Source: Qipengyuania sp. ABI-127-1 (GTDB taxonomy: Bacteria > Pseudomonadota > Alphaproteobacteria > Sphingomonadales > Sphingomonadaceae). From it: a DNA stretch of 64,000 nt. The notes beneath the pieces are model-generated. The model did no database searches. It saw only the letters and a list, made by a program, of their open reading frames with translations, and was not told where the DNA came from. This document shows positions 34,264-43,214 of this stretch, piece by piece (within the stretch, counting starts at the first letter, position 1; the number at the start of each line of letters is the position of its first letter). The stretch is from assembly GCA_022953095.1 (NCBI GenBank), contig JALJCR010000001.1:186001-250000 (forward strand), given 5' to 3'. The translations under genes were made by a program, and so were the position numbers.

Positions 34264-34944
34264 ATGAATAACAAGCGCATTACGCTTGTCCTCGCATCGG
34301 TCGCAGCAGCTTTCGGCATCGCCGCGGCACCGGCCCATGCGCAGGAAACCAACACTGCCGCCGTCGGCGCTATCGACATGAGCAAGGTTGCGACGCCCGG
34401 ACGGGGCGGCGACGATGCGCAGTTCCAGCAGCTCTTCGCGCAGTGGGACAAGCTCGATCGCTCGACGCCCGTCGCTGCGAGCGTTTCGGTGCCCTCGCGC
34501 ATGCCGCTCGACAACACGGTCCTCACCAGCGACTACGGCATGCGCACGCATCCGGTGCTGGGTGGCCGCCGCAGCCACAAGGGCGTGGACCTCGCCGCGC
34601 CGACCGGCACGCCGATCTACGCCACCGCCGATGGTTATGTCAGCAAGGCGCAGTGGTTCTCGAGCTACGGCAAATATGTCTCGATCGAACACGGGGCCAA
34701 TCTGCAGACCCGCTTCGCGCATATGTCGCGCATCGCGGTCGAAGCCGGGACGCGCGTCAAGAAGGGCGATATCATCGGTTATGTCGGTTCGACCGGCCGT
34801 TCGACCGGCCCGCACCTGCATTACGAAGTCCGCATCGATGGCAAGGCCGTGAACCCGGTTCCCTATATGGTCGAATCGGAAGCGCAGCGCGCCTTCGCGC
34901 TCGCGACCGGCACTGGCGGCCAGGGCGACGGCGACGAAAACTGA
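34264..34944 (+). CDS. M23 peptidoglycan endopeptidase, exported, 226 aa
   Basis: Zinc DD-metalloendopeptidase (LytM/NlpD type) acting on peptidoglycan cross-links in the periplasm. The signal peptide ends at AAAPAHA-QE (about residue 26). The LytM domain has SDYGMRTHPVLGGRRSHKGV and the following Asp (about 90-110), holding the first zinc ligands, and HLHYEVRIDG (about 181-190) with the catalytic and third-ligand histidines, so it should be active and not a degenerate activator. It stands alone with its own leader and terminator. Confidence 0.92.
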   Translation: MNNKRITLVLASVAAAFGIAAAPAHAQETNTAAVGAIDMSKVATPGRGGDDAQFQQLFAQWDKLDRSTPVAASVSVPSRMPLDNTVLTSDYGMRTHPVLGGRRSHKGVDLAAPTGTPIYATADGYVSKAQWFSSYGKYVSIEHGANLQTRFAHMSRIAVEAGTRVKKGDIIGYVGSTGRSTGPHLHYEVRIDGKAVNPVPYMVESEAQRAFALATGTGGQGDGDEN

Positions 34945-34974
34945 GTCAATCGGCCCATCGGGCTTCGCAAAAAG

Positions 34975-35004
34975 GGCGGTGGGAGAAATCCCGCCGCCTT
35001 TTTT
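34975..35004 (+). terminator. rho-independent terminator of the M23 gene
   Basis: A 10-bp stem (GGCGGTGGGA / TCCCGCCGCC, one G-T pair) closes a GAAA loop and is followed by six T residues. It lies 30 bp after the stop codon. Confidence 0.9.
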
Positions 35005-35096
35005 CTTGCCCGAGCGAGAGGGTTAGGTAGGTTTCTTTGCGAAACCGGACGAGTCCGCATGAATGACGGACCGCCGGAGAGGAGAGAGACAGACCG

Positions 35097-36644
35097 ATGC
35101 ACCCCGTCACCCATGCGCAAACGCGCCCCGATCACCCCGCGATCATCATGGCCGCCAGCGGCGAAACCGTGACCTTCGGCGAGATGGACGATTATGCCAA
35201 TCGCTTCGCACAGCTCCTGCGCGCACGCGGGCTGGAGCGCGGAGACCATTTCGCGGTGCTGATGGAAAACAATGCGCACTATCTGCAAGTGGTCTGGGGA
35301 TCGCAGCGCGCGGGCACGATGCTGGTGCCGATCTCGACCCGGCTGACGGCGCCGGAAATATGTTACATCCTCAAGGATGCGGGCGCGAAATTCCTGCTGA
35401 CGACGACCACATTCGCCGAGGTGATCGAGGGCGTCCGCGGCGAATGCGCCGACCTGCCCCTGCTGATCGTGGGGGGCGAGGGCGAGGAGGATTTCGAAGC
35501 CGCCCTGGCCGTGCAGCCTGCCGAACCGATTCCCGACCAGGCGCCGGGCCAGTACATGCTCTATTCCTCGGGCACGACGGGCCGGCCCAAGGGAGTGAAG
35601 CCCGCCCCGCCCGAAGACGACGATGTTCTCGCCACCAATCCGCTGGTCGCGCTGGCGATCATGGGTGCGGGCATGCCTGCCGATGGCAGCATGGTCTATC
35701 TTTCGCCCGCGCCGCTCTACCACGCGGCCCCGCTCGGCTGGGGCACCACCGCGCAGCGGCTCGGCGGAACGGTCGTGGTAATGGAAAAGTTCGATCCCGA
35801 ACACGCGCTGGAGACGATCGAGAAATACAAGGTCACCGACAGCCAGTGGGTGCCGACCCATTTCGTCCGCATGCTCAAGCTCGATCCCGCAGTTCGTACC
35901 CGATACGACCTCACCAGCCACAAGCGCGCGCTGCACGCCGCCGCGCCCTGCCCGGTGCCGATCAAGCGCGAGATGATCGAATGGTGGGGGCCGATCATCA
36001 ACGAATATTACGCCGGGTCCGAAGGCATCGGTATGACGCTGATCAAGGCCGAGGACTGGCTCACCCATCCCGGCAGCGTTGGCAAGGCGATCCATGGCAC
36101 GCTGCATGTCTGCGGGCCGGATGGCGAGGAGCTGCCGCCGGGGCAGGACGGGCTGCTGTTCTTCGAGAACGCCAATATCCCGACCTATCACAACGATCCC
36201 GACAAGACCCGCGAGGCGATGCATCCCAAAGGCTGGATGACGCTGGGCGATATCGGCCATGTCGATCAGGACGGCTATCTCTATCTCACCGACCGGAAAA
36301 GCCACATGATCATTTCCGGCGGGGTCAACATCTATCCGCAGGAAATCGAGAACCTGCTGGTGACGCACGACAAGGTCATGGATGCCGCCGTGATCGGCGC
36401 GCCCTGCCCCGACTTCGGAGAGAAGGTGGTCGCCGTGGTCCAGCCGGTGGACATGGCCGAGGCAGGCGATGCGCTGGAAGCCGAGCTACGCGATTTCCTC
36501 GCCCCCAGCCTCGCCAAGATCAAGATGCCCAAGCTGTTCGATTTCCGCGCGCAATTGCCGCGCGAGGCGAATGGCAAGCTCTACAAGCGCGAACTGCGCG
36601 ACGAATATCTGCGCAAGGCGGAGGAAGAGACGGAGCAGGCCTGA
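35097..36644 (+). CDS. acyl-CoA synthetase (AMP-dependent ligase), 515 aa
   Basis: Activates a carboxylic acid, probably a fatty acid, to its CoA thioester through an acyl-AMP. Motif A5-like YSSGTTGRPKGVKP (about 159-172), the adenine-contacting NEYYAGSEGIGMT (about 302-314), YLYLTDRKSHMIISGGVNIY (about 396-415) with the hinge aspartate, and the catalytic lysine in PREANGKLYKRELR near the C-terminus are all intact. GGAGAGGAGAGAGACAGACC precedes the ATG. With the P450 and phaB it points to lipid-substrate metabolism, but the genes are not linked. Confidence 0.9.
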   Translation: MHPVTHAQTRPDHPAIIMAASGETVTFGEMDDYANRFAQLLRARGLERGDHFAVLMENNAHYLQVVWGSQRAGTMLVPISTRLTAPEICYILKDAGAKFLLTTTTFAEVIEGVRGECADLPLLIVGGEGEEDFEAALAVQPAEPIPDQAPGQYMLYSSGTTGRPKGVKPAPPEDDDVLATNPLVALAIMGAGMPADGSMVYLSPAPLYHAAPLGWGTTAQRLGGTVVVMEKFDPEHALETIEKYKVTDSQWVPTHFVRMLKLDPAVRTRYDLTSHKRALHAAAPCPVPIKREMIEWWGPIINEYYAGSEGIGMTLIKAEDWLTHPGSVGKAIHGTLHVCGPDGEELPPGQDGLLFFENANIPTYHNDPDKTREAMHPKGWMTLGDIGHVDQDGYLYLTDRKSHMIISGGVNIYPQEIENLLVTHDKVMDAAVIGAPCPDFGEKVVAVVQPVDMAEAGDALEAELRDFLAPSLAKIKMPKLFDFRAQLPREANGKLYKRELRDEYLRKAEEETEQA

Positions 36645-36976
36645 GGGCAGCGGCGGAGAGAGCCGCCCGACAGACGACGTTTCGCGAGAGCACGCGCCCA
36701 TTCGCCCCTCAAACCGGCGAACCCGCCGCTTACGTTCAACCTCGATGGCCGGATTAGAGGCACTGCCGCCGCGTTCACTGCGGCTGGAAGTCGAACGCCG
36801 CATCCCCCAAGTCAAATGCGCAAATCAGCGAGAGAAATCGAACTCGGTTCATCGCATATTCCTACGGGAATTCGCGAAAATTTGCTAAGTGAACCACATG
36901 ACTACAACAGTAGGACGATGCGCCTTCGGTAGCGGTTGAGGGCGGGTTCTTCCTGCGCATAAGAAAGGGGGGAATC
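36645..36976. other. 332-bp gene-free stretch before yqiJ
   Basis: No gene is supported. A short GGCGG-N6-CCGCC hairpin (36652-36667) follows the acyl-CoA synthetase stop but lacks a T-run. The second half is more AT-rich (around 36830-36910) and probably contains the yqiJ-yqiK promoter; I could not find a convincing -35/-10 pair. Confidence 0.4.
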
Positions 36977-37606
36977 ATGACTTTGCTTGCGCCGCATAAC
37001 ATGCCGTTTGCGGCTGCGCTGGTCATCATGGCCATCCTCGCCGTTGTCCAACTGATCGGAATTGCCGATTTCGGTGACGCCGATGTGGATGCAGGCGGTG
37101 ATGGAATGCCGGAAGCGGGTATGCTCGATGGACTGCTCACGCTGCTCGGCATCGGACGCGTGCCACTGACGATCTGGCTGGCGCTGTTCCTGTTCTTGTT
37201 TGCGGCCATCGGGATCAGCATCCAGGAACTGGCGCAGGGCATGACGGGCAGCCCGCTCTATAGCTGGCTTGCCGCGCTGATCGCAGGCGGGGCCGCCCTT
37301 CCGGTTACGGGCACATTTGCCCACCCGCTGGGTCGCATCTTGCCCCAGGACCACACCACTGCCGTGAGCACCGACAGCCTGGTCGGCCGACGTGCCACGA
37401 TCAGCATCGGCGTGGCCCGTACCGCATCGCCCGCCCGCGCAAGGGTAAAGGATACACACGGCCAGACCCACCGGGTCATGGTCGAGCCGCACGAGGCAGC
37501 GTCCGAATTCCACGAAGGCGACGAGGTCCTCCTCGTCCGCCGCGAGGGCAACACATTCTACGCGACCGCGCTCGCCGAGCGCCGCTTGTCGCCAACAGTC
37601 AACTAA
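36977..37606 (+). CDS. yqiJ: YqiJ-like membrane protein (NfeD-type OB fold), 209 aa
   Basis: Partner protein of flotillin-like YqiK. It has three hydrophobic segments (about 11-28, 61-85 and 92-112) and a C-terminal soluble domain of about 75 residues with the beta-rich OB-like pattern (GRRATISIGVARTASPARAR, then EVLLVRREGNTFYATAL). In E. coli and many Proteobacteria yqiJ and yqiK are neighbours, and the pair organises membrane microdomains. A purine-rich ribosome-binding site, GAAAGGGGGGAATC, precedes the ATG. The gene is 12 bp upstream of yqiK. Confidence 0.85.
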   Translation: MTLLAPHNMPFAAALVIMAILAVVQLIGIADFGDADVDAGGDGMPEAGMLDGLLTLLGIGRVPLTIWLALFLFLFAAIGISIQELAQGMTGSPLYSWLAALIAGGAALPVTGTFAHPLGRILPQDHTTAVSTDSLVGRRATISIGVARTASPARARVKDTHGQTHRVMVEPHEAASEFHEGDEVLLVRREGNTFYATALAERRLSPTVN

Positions 37607-37618
37607 GAAGGAGGAGCA

Positions 37619-39379
37619 ATGGAAAATCTATTTGGAACATCACTGGTCATGATCGGAGGCGGGACCCTTCTCGCCATAATAGTCATCACCTTCCTGCTGA
37701 AGATGTATCGCCGTGCCTCGAAGGAGATTGCCTTCGTGCGGACCGGCGTGGGCGGCGAGAAGGTGGTGATGAACGGTGGCGCGCTGGTGCTGCCGGTCTT
37801 CCACGAAACCATGCCGGTCAATATGAACACGCTGGTGCTCTCGGTCGTCCGCCGCGATGGCGAGGCGCTGATCACGCTCGACCGCCTGCGGATCGACGTG
37901 AAGGCCGAATTCTATGTCCGCGTGAAACCCGATAGCGAAGCCATCGCCATGGCTGCGCAGACGCTGGGTCAACGCACGATGCAGCCGGAAATGCTGAAAG
38001 ACCTCGTCGAGGGCAAATTCGTCGACGCGCTGCGCAGCGTGGCTGCGGGCATGACGATGAATGAGCTGCACGAACAGCGTGCGGACTTCGTCCAGAAAGT
38101 GCAGCAGGTCTCCTCCAACGACCTCGCCATGAACGGCCTGGAACTGGAATCGGTCTCGCTGACCGGTCTCGACCAGACCAGCATCGAGCACTTCAACGCC
38201 AACAACGCCTTCGACGCCGAGGGTCTGACCAAGCTGACCGAGCAGATCGAGGCGCGTAAGAAACTGCGCAACGACATCGAGCAGGACACGCGCGTGCAGA
38301 TGGAGACGAAGAACCTCGAGGCCGATGCCCGCAGCTTCGAAATCTCGCGCGACAAGGAATACGCCCGCCTCCAGCAGGAGCGCGAGGTCGAAATCCGCCG
38401 CGCCGCTCAGGCTTCGGAAATCGCCCGCGAACAGGCCGAACGCAGCCGTGAGGCCGATGCTGCCCGGATCGAAGCGAAGAAGCAGGTCGATGCGCAGCAG
38501 ATCGAAGCCGACCGGCTCGTCGAAGAGGCGCGGATCGACCAGCAGCGTGCGCTCGAGATCGCCCGGCAGGAGCAGCAGATCGCGGTCCAGAACAAGAGCC
38601 GCGAGGAAAGCCAGGCCAAGGCCGAAGCCGACGCGGCCCGCGCCAAGGCGGTGGCCGCCGAAGAGCAGGTCTCGACCAGCCGCGAAACCGAGGTCGCCGA
38701 GCGCCAGAAGCGCATCGAACTGATCGAGGCGTCGAAGCAGGCGGAACGCGACGCGATCAAGATCCGCGTCGATGCCGAAGCCGAGAAGGATGCGGCGTCG
38801 AACCGCGCCGAAGCGGCACGGCTCGAGGCGCAGGGTGAGGCCGAGGCCGAAAAGCTGCGTGCGGAAGCCGCGCGCGTGCGCTTCGAAGTCGAGGCAGCCG
38901 GTCAGAAGGCGATCAACGAGGCGGCCAATATCCTGTCCTCGGACCAGATCAGCCTGCAGACCAAGATGGCGTTGCTCAAGGTTCTGCCCGAAGTCATCCG
39001 CGAGAGCGCCAAACCGATGGAAGCGATCGACAGCATCAAGATCGTCCAGGTCGACGGTCTCACCAATGGCGGCGGCAAGGCTGCCGCGAATGGCAACGCG
39101 GCTGCCGGTGGCGGCTCAGGCAACCTCGCCACCGATGCGGTCAGCGCGGCCCTGGCCTATCGCGCGCAGGCGCCGGTGCTGGACGGGCTGATGAAAGAGC
39201 TGGGCCTCGACGGCTCCTCGCTTGACAGCCTGGTCAAGGGACCGGCCGCAGCCGAAGCCGCTCCGCGCCTCGCCGAAGTCCTCGACGACATTGCCGAGCA
39301 GGTCGAGCAAGTGGAGGCGAAAGGTAGCGCCAAGCGTGCGGACACGACCGCCGAGCCGGAAGGTGCCGATGCGGAGTAA
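37619..39379 (+). CDS. yqiK: flotillin-like SPFH protein YqiK, 586 aa
   Basis: Scaffold of membrane microdomains. One N-terminal membrane helix (IGGGTLLAIIVITFLLKMY, about 12-30), an SPFH/band-7 domain (about 33-200, including VVMNGGALVLPVFHETMPV), then a very long Glu/Ala/Arg-rich coiled coil (about 205-440) and a C-terminal oligomerisation region with a glycine/asparagine linker (GGGKAAANGNAAAGGGSG). It is preceded by a strong AAGGAGGAG site and is co-transcribed with yqiJ. The acidic tail after residue 560 is low-complexity. Confidence 0.92.
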   Translation: MENLFGTSLVMIGGGTLLAIIVITFLLKMYRRASKEIAFVRTGVGGEKVVMNGGALVLPVFHETMPVNMNTLVLSVVRRDGEALITLDRLRIDVKAEFYVRVKPDSEAIAMAAQTLGQRTMQPEMLKDLVEGKFVDALRSVAAGMTMNELHEQRADFVQKVQQVSSNDLAMNGLELESVSLTGLDQTSIEHFNANNAFDAEGLTKLTEQIEARKKLRNDIEQDTRVQMETKNLEADARSFEISRDKEYARLQQEREVEIRRAAQASEIAREQAERSREADAARIEAKKQVDAQQIEADRLVEEARIDQQRALEIARQEQQIAVQNKSREESQAKAEADAARAKAVAAEEQVSTSRETEVAERQKRIELIEASKQAERDAIKIRVDAEAEKDAASNRAEAARLEAQGEAEAEKLRAEAARVRFEVEAAGQKAINEAANILSSDQISLQTKMALLKVLPEVIRESAKPMEAIDSIKIVQVDGLTNGGGKAAANGNAAAGGGSGNLATDAVSAALAYRAQAPVLDGLMKELGLDGSSLDSLVKGPAAAEAAPRLAEVLDDIAEQVEQVEAKGSAKRADTTAEPEGADAE

Positions 39380-39403
39380 CCCGCCACAGTCGTAAGAACG
39401 GAC

Positions 39404-39431
39404 AAGGGGGCGCTTCGGCGTCCCCTTTTTT
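39404..39431 (+). terminator. rho-independent terminator, UUCG loop, after yqiK
   Basis: AAGGGGGCGC-ttcg-GCGTCCCCTT (one G-T pair) runs into TTTT. It lies between yqiK and the convergent galU, whose stop is within the T-run, and A residues before the stem mean it could act on both strands. Confidence 0.88.
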
Positions 39432-40320
39432 ATTCGGCCAACAACCGCTCCGCCATCGCGCGCACTTCGGTGCCCATATCCTCGCGCTCCAGCGCCAGGG
39501 CCAGCGTGGCTTCGACGAAGCCGGTCTTGCTGCCGCAGTCGAAGCGGCGCCCGGAGAAGGTGACCGCGTGGAAGGCCTGGTTGCCGATCATCTTGGCCAT
39601 GGCGTCGGTTAGCTGAATTTCGCCGCCCGCGCCCTTTTCCTGATCTTCCAGCACGCGCATGACTTCGGGCTGGAGGATGTAGCGGCCCGAGATGATCTTG
39701 TTCGACGGGGCCTGGGCCACGGGCGGTTTTTCGACCAGGCCGGTCACTTCGGTCAGCGTGTCGCTCTTCACTTCGCCCGGGGCGATAACGCCATAGCTCG
39801 ACACGGCTTCCTGCGGCACTTCGAGCACCGAGATGAGATTGCCGCCCACTTCCTCATAGGCCTCGACCATCTGTTTCATGCAGCCGGTGCCGCCGCCTTT
39901 GGCCGCCACCATCAGTTCGTCGGGCAGCAGGATCGCGAAAGGCTCGTCGCCCACGATCGCGCGGGCGCACCAGATCGCGTGACCCAGGCCCAGCGGCACC
40001 TGCTGGCGCACGGTGATGACGTCACCCGGCGTCGCGCGCGTGGGTTCGAGCACGCTCAGATCCTTGCCCCGTTCGCTCATCGTATGTTCGAGCTCGTAGG
40101 CGACATCGAAATGTTCGACGATCGCCGTCTTGCCGCGCCCGGTGACGAAGATGATCTGCTCGATGCCCGCCTCGCGCGCTTCGTCCACCGCATACTGGAT
40201 CAGCGGTCGATCGACGATCGGCAGCAATTCCTTGGGAATCGCTTTGGTGGCAGGCAGGAAGCGGGTGCCCAGCCCGGCTACGGGAAACACGGCCTTCTTG
40301 ATGGGTTTGTGATGGCTCAT
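39430..40320 (-). CDS. galU: UTP-glucose-1-phosphate uridylyltransferase, 296 aa
   Basis: Makes UDP-glucose from UTP and glucose 1-phosphate, supplying LPS, exopolysaccharide and glycolipid synthesis. The nucleotide-binding signature is FPVAGLGTRFLPATKAIPKE (about 12-31); further family blocks are QYAVDEAREAGIEQIIFVTG and LPDELMVAA. Length matches the family. GAGAGG precedes the ATG. The gene is divergent from murA, and its product probably feeds the polysaccharide genes at the right end of the window. Confidence 0.95.
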   Translation of the reverse strand: MSHHKPIKKAVFPVAGLGTRFLPATKAIPKELLPIVDRPLIQYAVDEAREAGIEQIIFVTGRGKTAIVEHFDVAYELEHTMSERGKDLSVLEPTRATPGDVITVRQQVPLGLGHAIWCARAIVGDEPFAILLPDELMVAAKGGGTGCMKQMVEAYEEVGGNLISVLEVPQEAVSSYGVIAPGEVKSDTLTEVTGLVEKPPVAQAPSNKIISGRYILQPEVMRVLEDQEKGAGGEIQLTDAMAKMIGNQAFHAVTFSGRRFDCGSKTGFVEATLALALEREDMGTEVRAMAERLLAE

Positions 40321-40446
40321 GGCCTCTCGCCTATGCGTGCGCCTGGAACAGGTCAATCGCCCGGGCATTGAGGGAGCGCATGGAGGGGCAATGCGACAGG
40401 CGTGCGACGCTTGCCAGCAGCCTGGCTCACGGTAAAGGACGGGCGC

Positions 40447-41730
40447 ATGGACAAACTCATCATTCGCGGTGGCAACCGCCTTTCGGGCACGATCCCCATT
40501 TCGGGCGCGAAGAATGCCGCGCTCACGCTTATTCCCTGCGCGCTGCTGACCGAAGAACCGCTGACGCTGCGCAATCTGCCGCGCCTGGCCGACATTGACG
40601 GGTTCCAGCACCTGATGGGCCAGTTCGGCGTCGCGCATACGATCCAGGGCCAACGCCCCGAGGATTTTGGCCGCGTGGTGACGCTGGAGGCGACCCGGCT
40701 GACCAATACGGTCGCGCCTTACGACCTCGTGCGCAAGATGCGCGCCTCGATCCTCGTCCTCGGCCCGATGCTCGCGCGGATGGGCGAGGCGACCGTGTCG
40801 CTGCCCGGCGGCTGCGCGATCGGCAACCGCCCGATCGACCTGCATTTGAAGGCGCTGGAGGCCTTCGGCGCGCATATCGAGCTGGCGCAGGGCTATGTGA
40901 AGGCGAGCGCGCCCGATGGCGGCCTTCCCGGCGGCGACTACGATTTCCCGGTGGTCTCGGTCGGTGCAACCGAGAATGCCCTGATGGCAGCCGTGTTGTG
41001 CACGGGCACCAGCACGCTGATCAACGCCGCGCGCGAGCCGGAGATCGTCGATCTGTGCAATCTGCTGGTCGCGATGGGGGCGGAAATCGAGGGTATCGGC
41101 ACCTCCGAACTGACGATCCACGGGGTCAGGAAACTCCACGGCGCGACCTATCGTGTGATGCCCGACCGCATCGAGGCGGGCTCCTATGCCTGCGCGGCTG
41201 CCATCACCGGCGGCGAGGTGCGGCTCGAAGGGGCCGAAGCAGGCGACATGGGCTCCACCATCCATGCTCTGCGTAATATCGGCGTCGAGATCGACAGCGA
41301 CAAGAAGGGGATCACGGTGTCCGCCAAGGGTCCGCTGAAGGCGCATAACCTCACCACAGCGCCCTTCCCCGGCCTCGCGACCGACATGCAGGCGCAATTG
41401 ATGAGCCTGCTGACCCGCGCCGAGGGCACCAGCGTGCTCAAGGAAACCATTTTCGAGAATCGCTTCATGCATGTGCCCGAGCTGGCGCGCATGGGGGCCG
41501 ACATCGAAACCGAAGGGCGCACCGCCATCGTGCGCGGCCCGGTCGAACTGACCGGAGCCGAGGTCATGGCGACCGATCTGCGTGCTTCGATGAGCCTGGT
41601 GATCGCCGGATTGGCGGCCCGCGGCGAGACAACCGTGCGCCGTCTCTATCATCTGGATCGCGGTTACGAACGGCTGGAGGAGAAGCTCCAACTGGTCGGC
41701 GCCGATATCGAACGGGTCGGAGACGATTGA
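40447..41730 (+). CDS. murA: UDP-N-acetylglucosamine 1-carboxyvinyltransferase, 427 aa
   Basis: First committed step of peptidoglycan synthesis: transfer of enolpyruvate from PEP to UDP-GlcNAc. The two inside-out alpha/beta domains are intact; [14 protein letters not shown] is near the N-terminus and the catalytic cysteine is C123 in [17 protein letters not shown] cysteine at this position predicts fosfomycin sensitivity of the enzyme. The ATG at 40447 gives the standard start MDKLIIRGG; an upstream ATG would add 15 residues not typical of the family. Confidence 0.97.
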   Translation: MDKLIIRGGNRLSGTIPISGAKNAALTLIPCALLTEEPLTLRNLPRLADIDGFQHLMGQFGVAHTIQGQRPEDFGRVVTLEATRLTNTVAPYDLVRKMRASILVLGPMLARMGEATVSLPGGCAIGNRPIDLHLKALEAFGAHIELAQGYVKASAPDGGLPGGDYDFPVVSVGATENALMAAVLCTGTSTLINAAREPEIVDLCNLLVAMGAEIEGIGTSELTIHGVRKLHGATYRVMPDRIEAGSYACAAAITGGEVRLEGAEAGDMGSTIHALRNIGVEIDSDKKGITVSAKGPLKAHNLTTAPFPGLATDMQAQLMSLLTRAEGTSVLKETIFENRFMHVPELARMGADIETEGRTAIVRGPVELTGAEVMATDLRASMSLVIAGLAARGETTVRRLYHLDRGYERLEEKLQLVGADIERVGDD

Positions 41731-41745
41731 AGCCGCGAGACGGCA

Positions 41746-41778
41746 CTTTTCCCACCCCTATGCGTTGGTCGGGAAAAG
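41746..41778. repeat. 8-bp inverted repeat between murA and the 74-aa gene
   Basis: CTTTTCCC (41746-41753) and GGGAAAAG (41771-41778) are perfect inverted arms 17 bp apart. The second arm ends just before the AAGGAG ribosome-binding site of the next gene, so a hairpin here could influence its translation, or the site could bind a regulator. Confidence 0.35.
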
Positions 41779-41793
41779 AAGGAGTTCACTGAC

Positions 41794-42018
41794 ATGCTTT
41801 TGAAGCTCTTGGCGCTCGGCGGCCTCGGATATGCCGGATATCGCTATTATGAAAAGAACCGCGTGGATCGCAACGGCGTAGCCTTCGCCGATGGCGAGCC
41901 GGAAGGTCCGTTCCGCAATGCGGGCTCGGAAGCGACCACGTCGCACGAACCGATGAGCGCGACCGACGAGGCGCTCGACGAGACCTATCCGGCGAGCGAT
42001 GCCACCGCGAAATACTGA
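41794..42018 (+). CDS. small membrane-anchored protein, 74 aa
   Basis: A hydrophobic N-terminus (LLKLLALGGLGYAGYRYY) forms one membrane anchor, followed by an acidic, probably unstructured tail ending in EALDETYPASDATAKY. No family function is known to me. AAGGAG lies upstream of the ATG. It is followed by a strong terminator at 42055-42082. Confidence 0.7.
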   Translation: MLLKLLALGGLGYAGYRYYEKNRVDRNGVAFADGEPEGPFRNAGSEATTSHEPMSATDEALDETYPASDATAKY

Positions 42019-42038
42019 ATTCGCGGATCTGGCTCAGA

Positions 42039-42308
42039 TCAGATCGGACGCGGGGCGGCTGGAGTGATCCAGCCGCTCTTTTCGTGTGTGACCAGCCAGA
42101 TACGGATCGCCCCGGCCAGGCCCGGCGGGGTTTCCGACCGGATGCGTTCGGCATCGATCTGGGCAACCAGCGCGTTGATCGATTGTCCTCTGGTGGCGGC
42201 CGCCGAGCACAACTTCTCCCAGAACACGGGCTCCAGGCTGATCGAGGTACGGTGCCCGTCTATGCGGACGGAGTATTTTTTCGGCGGATGATAGGGAGGC
42301 ATTTCCAT
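42039..42308 (-). CDS. ribbon-helix-helix domain protein, 89 aa
   Basis: The segment KKYSVRIDGHRTSISLEPVF, then a helix beginning EKLCSAAATRGQSINALVAQID, matches the RHH_4-type proteins common in Alphaproteobacteria, which are small DNA-binding or adaptor proteins. GGAG lies 8 nt before the ATG. Its last dozen codons coincide with the intrinsic terminator of the convergent 74-residue gene. Confidence 0.8.
   Translation of the reverse strand: MEMPPYHPPKKYSVRIDGHRTSISLEPVFWEKLCSAAATRGQSINALVAQIDAERIRSETPPGLAGAIRIWLVTHEKSGWITPAAPRPI
42055..42082 (+). terminator. rho-independent terminator embedded in the RHH gene
   Basis: A perfect 9-bp stem GCGGCTGGA-gtga-TCCAGCCGC is followed by TCTTTT. It would end transcripts of the 74-residue gene, yet lies within the coding 3' end of the opposite gene. 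Confidence 0.85.
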
Positions 42309-42373
42309 TTCGCGCGCTCCTAAACAGGCGCGCGTCGCTCGGGAAGCCCCCTAATCCTACCACACCCCGGTTC

Positions 42374-43099
42374 CTAGTACATGTGCTGGCCACCATTGAT
42401 GCTCATAGTTGAGCCGGTGACGAATTCGGCATGTTCGGAGCACAAGAAGCTGACGCCCCGGGCGATCTCGCTCGCCTTGCCGAGCCGGCCGACCGGAATC
42501 TTGGCGACGATTTTTTCCAGCACGGGTTCGGGCACGGCCGCGACCATGTCGGTATCTATGTAACCGGGTGCGATCGCATTGACGGTGATCCCGAAACGCG
42601 CACCCTCCTGCGCCAGCGCTTTTGTGAACCCGTGAATACCGGATTTTGCGGCGGCGTAATTCACTTGGCCGTACTGCCCGGCCTGGCCGTTGATCGATCC
42701 GATATTGACGATCCGGCCCCAGCCGCGCTCTTTCATTCCCGCGAAGGTTGCCTTGGCCATGTTGAAGCATCCGCCAAGATTGGTGCGCATCACGGCGTCC
42801 CAATCCTCATAGCTCATTTTCAGCAGCGTACCATCGCGTGTGATACCGGCATTGTTGACGACCACATCGACCGATCCGTGTTCCGCCGCGACCTTCTGGC
42901 AGGCGTCCTGTACAGCGTCGTAATCGCCGACGTCGAATTTGATCGTGGGAATGCCGGTTTCCTCGGTGAATTTCTTCGCCGCATCGTCATTGCCCGCATA
43001 ATTGGCGACGACTGTGAAGCCGCGTTCGTCGCGCAGCCTTTCGCAAATCGCGCGGCCAATTCCGCGGGTGCCCCCGGTTACGATGGCAACTCGTGACAT
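42374..43099 (-). CDS. phaB: acetoacetyl-CoA reductase, 241 aa
   Basis: NADPH-dependent reduction of acetoacetyl-CoA to (R)-3-hydroxybutyryl-CoA for polyhydroxybutyrate. It is a short-chain dehydrogenase with TGGTRGIGRAI (about 8-18), NNAGI (about 86-90), and the catalytic Ser-Tyr-Lys in NIGSINGQAGQYGQVNYAAA and the next Lys (about 136-156). The NGQAGQYGQ segment is characteristic of PhaB and separates it from FabG. GGAGAAGAGATT precedes the ATG. No thiolase or PHA synthase is nearby. Confidence 0.92.
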   Translation of the reverse strand: MSRVAIVTGGTRGIGRAICERLRDERGFTVVANYAGNDDAAKKFTEETGIPTIKFDVGDYDAVQDACQKVAAEHGSVDVVVNNAGITRDGTLLKMSYEDWDAVMRTNLGGCFNMAKATFAGMKERGWGRIVNIGSINGQAGQYGQVNYAAAKSGIHGFTKALAQEGARFGITVNAIAPGYIDTDMVAAVPEPVLEKIVAKIPVGRLGKASEIARGVSFLCSEHAEFVTGSTMSINGGQHMY

Positions 43100-43214
43100 A
43101 ATCTCTTCTCCCAGCTTTCCGTAGCGTCTCCACGGATTTAAGCGAGGGATGCAGCGCGCGCCAAGTCAATTCGCCGGGATAGGCGTCTATGCGTGCGAAT
43201 TCTCGACCAATGTC

